In this document: one piece after another, positions 62,574 through 64,000 of the stretch | Layout of the letters: each line of letters begins with the position of its first letter | Position numbering within the stretch: the stretch's first letter is position 1 | NCBI GenBank assembly: GCA_034423135.1 | Contig: DAOUJC010000011.1 | Span: forward strand, 1-64,000 | Direction of reading: 5' to 3' | Length of the DNA stretch: 64,000 bases | DNA from: JAPPHY01 sp034423135 | GTDB lineage: Bacteria; Chloroflexota; Dehalococcoidia; Lucifugimonadales; UBA2985 | Notes under the pieces: model-generated | The model's database searches: none | What the model was told of the DNA's origin: nothing | Seen by the model: the letters and a program-made list of their open reading frames with translations, nothing else | Translations under genes and position numbers: made by a program

Positions 62574-62601
62574 TTGCCCCTTTCCTGAAACTCGCTATAA
62601 T
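62574..62601 (+). promoter_or_regulatory. Promoter placed for a leaderless transcript
   Basis: TTGCCC (62574-62579), 16 bases, then a perfect TATAAT (62596-62601). Only 6 bases separate it from the ATG of the FKBP lipoprotein gene (62608), so transcription should start at or beside the start codon. Confidence 0.6.
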
Positions 62602-62607
62602 TGCCCT

Positions 62608-63216
62608 ATGCGAAAATGCCCCTTAGGGGTCACGGTTTTGATGTTGATGGCACTCGCAGTTGCGGCCTGCTCCGAGGCCGAGTCAACCCCCACTCCCACG
62701 ACGGCGCCAACGCCGACCGCGGCCGCCGCGCCTACTCCCACCTCTGCCGCCGAATCCACGGCAGCCGCGGCGCCTGCGCCAACCACCGGTGAAACTCCCG
62801 GCGATTCTGCGGCCGCGGGCGAAGGCGACCGGGTGGCCGTTCACTACACCGGCACGCTGGACAGCGGCGAGGAGTTCGACTCTTCGCGTGGGAGCGAGCC
62901 TCTGAGCTTCGTTGTGGGCGACGGGCGCATGATCGCTGGATTCGACGCCGCGGTACGCGGCATGAGCGTCGGCGAGTCTCGCACGGTGAGGATGGAGCCT
63001 GCGGAGGCGTACGGCGAGCGGCGCGATGAACTGATCCTGTCGTTCCCCATCAATCAGCTGCCGGAGGGCGCGACAGAGGGCGATAGCGTATTCTTCACGA
63101 ACGGCGGCCAGGCGGTCATCCTTGAGGTGACCGGCGAGACGTTCACGGTGGACGCGAACCACAGGCTGGCGGGGCAGGCGCTGACATTCGAAATTGAGCT
63201 GGTGTCGATTGAGTAG
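62608..63216 (+). CDS. FKBP-type peptidyl-prolyl isomerase lipoprotein
   Basis: A 202-residue exported isomerase. The signal peptide ends in LAVAAC (lipid anchor C21). A Thr/Pro/Ala-rich linker spans about 24-70, and the rest is an FKBP domain of the SlyD-like type: VHYTGTLDSGEEFDSS, SEPLSFVVGDGRMIAGFDAA, ESRTVRMEPAEAYGER. It lacks the His-rich tail of SlyD. Probably helps fold secreted proteins at the outer face of the membrane. Confidence 0.92.
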   Translation: MRKCPLGVTVLMLMALAVAACSEAESTPTPTTAPTPTAAAAPTPTSAAESTAAAAPAPTTGETPGDSAAAGEGDRVAVHYTGTLDSGEEFDSSRGSEPLSFVVGDGRMIAGFDAAVRGMSVGESRTVRMEPAEAYGERRDELILSFPINQLPEGATEGDSVFFTNGGQAVILEVTGETFTVDANHRLAGQALTFEIELVSIE

Positions 63217-63273
63217 CCTGGCCGGGGAACCGGGCGGGCTGCCAACGCACGAATGCGGGGATAGGAGCATGGC

Positions 63274-64000
63274 ATGGTGAACAACGGTGGACATGGGATA
63301 GAGAGGCAGGTGGCGGTCCTCATTGACGTGGAGAACGTGGGCCTTGGCTCGATACAGTGGCTCTTCGACCAGATTTCCGACTACGGCCGCGTCACCATCA
63401 AGCGCGCCTACGGAGACTGGTCTTCCGTGACAAGGGCTGCCCGCAACCAGATGGTGGAGCTTGGCATCGAGCCGGTGCATCTCTTCCACGTGACGGCTTC
63501 CGGCAAGAACTCCAGCGACATTCGGCTGGTCATCGATGCCGTGGACCTGCTGTACCAATCGCCGATAGACATATTCGTCATTGTGTCATCCGACAGCGAC
63601 TTTGTGCCGCTGGTGAGCAAGCTGAGGTCCGGCGGCAAGCTGGTCATCGGCGCGGGCCGCGGAGGAGCCTCTCGCGCCCTGGTCATTTCATGCGACAGGT
63701 ACATCTACATGGACCAGAATGAGAAGAAGGCCGAGCAGGCCGCCGATAACCAGGGGCAGCACCAGGGAGAGTTTCTCATCCTGAGGGCGATGGGCGCAGC
63801 GATGGACGGGGAGGGCAGGGTTGCCGGCAGCAAGCTGATACAGACGATGATGCGGCTTGACCCCGCCTTCGACGTGCGGTCCACCGGCTACTCCACATTC
63901 ACGAAGTACCTGGAGGCCTCGCCGGAAGTCAAGGTGACGCGGCGGCGCGGCGCCAACGACGTGACGGTTGAGCTCGCGGATCTGGGCTCGTCGCCAGCGC
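63274..64000 (+). CDS. NYN-domain ribonuclease-like protein with a C-terminal OST-HTH-like region, cut by the right edge
   Basis: ATG 63274 has AGGAG 6 bases upstream, and the frame stays open to the window edge (242 codons). Residues 10-150 are a NYN (PIN-like) domain with LIDVENVGLG, NSSDIRLVIDAVDLL and FVIVSSDSDFVPLVSKLR, giving the expected acidic cluster. After a charged linker, residues about 165-240 (EFLILRAMGAAMDGEGRVAG...STGYSTFTKYLEAS) resemble an OST-HTH/LOTUS RNA-binding domain. The pairing matches LabA/DUF88 proteins that cut or bind RNA. The C terminus is missing. Confidence 0.85.
   Translation, partial: MVNNGGHGIERQVAVLIDVENVGLGSIQWLFDQISDYGRVTIKRAYGDWSSVTRAARNQMVELGIEPVHLFHVTASGKNSSDIRLVIDAVDLLYQSPIDIFVIVSSDSDFVPLVSKLRSGGKLVIGAGRGGASRALVISCDRYIYMDQNEKKAEQAADNQGQHQGEFLILRAMGAAMDGEGRVAGSKLIQTMMRLDPAFDVRSTGYSTFTKYLEASPEVKVTRRRGANDVTVELADLGSSPA

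Overview
The window is GC-rich bacterial chromosome, probably from the Chloroflexota and perhaps a Dehalococcoidia/SAR202-type lineage. This is inferred from gene content: a bifunctional FBP aldolase/phosphatase, an MqnD-like protein, lipoproteins with Thr-Pro linkers and TolB-like repeats, TTG, GTG and apparently CTG starts, and many short palindromic dispersed repeats. No rRNA operon, CRISPR array, insertion sequence or prophage was seen. One tRNA gene is present. The left edge begins with a run of 17 G that may be an assembly artefact. The right edge cuts through an NYN-domain gene.

Layout. 1-907: start of a cut-off gene plus repeat-rich DNA. 908-6555 (minus): a ThDP enzyme, then gmk, aroA, tyrA and a site-2 protease. 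6988-11341: a phosphatase-superfamily gene divergent from an ACT-GlnE hybrid, whose stop interlocks with that of an MqnD-like gene. 11547-15167: an accessory stretch with a Rieske oxygenase, a small membrane protein, and a two-gene cassette of a MORC-like GHKL ATPase and a 79-residue protein behind a near-consensus promoter and a 16-bp palindrome. 15447-20658 (minus): surE and a pantothenate operon (P1 peptidase, 64-residue membrane protein, DUF2520 protein, panB, panC). 21056-21905: a proteasome-like Ntn hydrolase and a 52-residue partner. 22408-28184 (plus): FBP aldolase/phosphatase, class I aldolase, rdgB, moaA, an RNase HI-MoaC fusion and an MBL hydrolase.

28693-35811 is a complete F-type ATP synthase operon (atpZ-B-E-F-H-A-G-D-C) with an extra 31-residue membrane peptide between atpB and atpE. 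Next come rex, an EF-G-like factor, a 1394-residue lipoprotein with a degenerate trypsin-like domain and about 23 TolB-like repeats, argS, a small protein/retropepsin pair, rpsU-yqeY, purQ-purL, a large repetitive membrane-anchored protein, an MBL hydrolase, an MFS transporter, a four-gene phosphoester operon (HAD, methylglyoxal-synthase-like, calcineurin-like phosphoesterase, tyrosine phosphatase-like), tRNA-Arg(UCG), a Gfo/Idh/MocA oxidoreductase, a membrane-anchored alpha/beta hydrolase, an apparently leaderless FKBP lipoprotein, and the truncated NYN gene.

Most of the window is core metabolism: aromatic amino acids, pantothenate, molybdopterin, purines, energy conservation and redox sensing. 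The least familiar parts are the GHKL cassette, the proteasome-like pair, the RNase HI-MoaC and ACT-GlnE fusions, and the small peptide inside the atp operon. All functional calls come from reading motifs; no database search was run.
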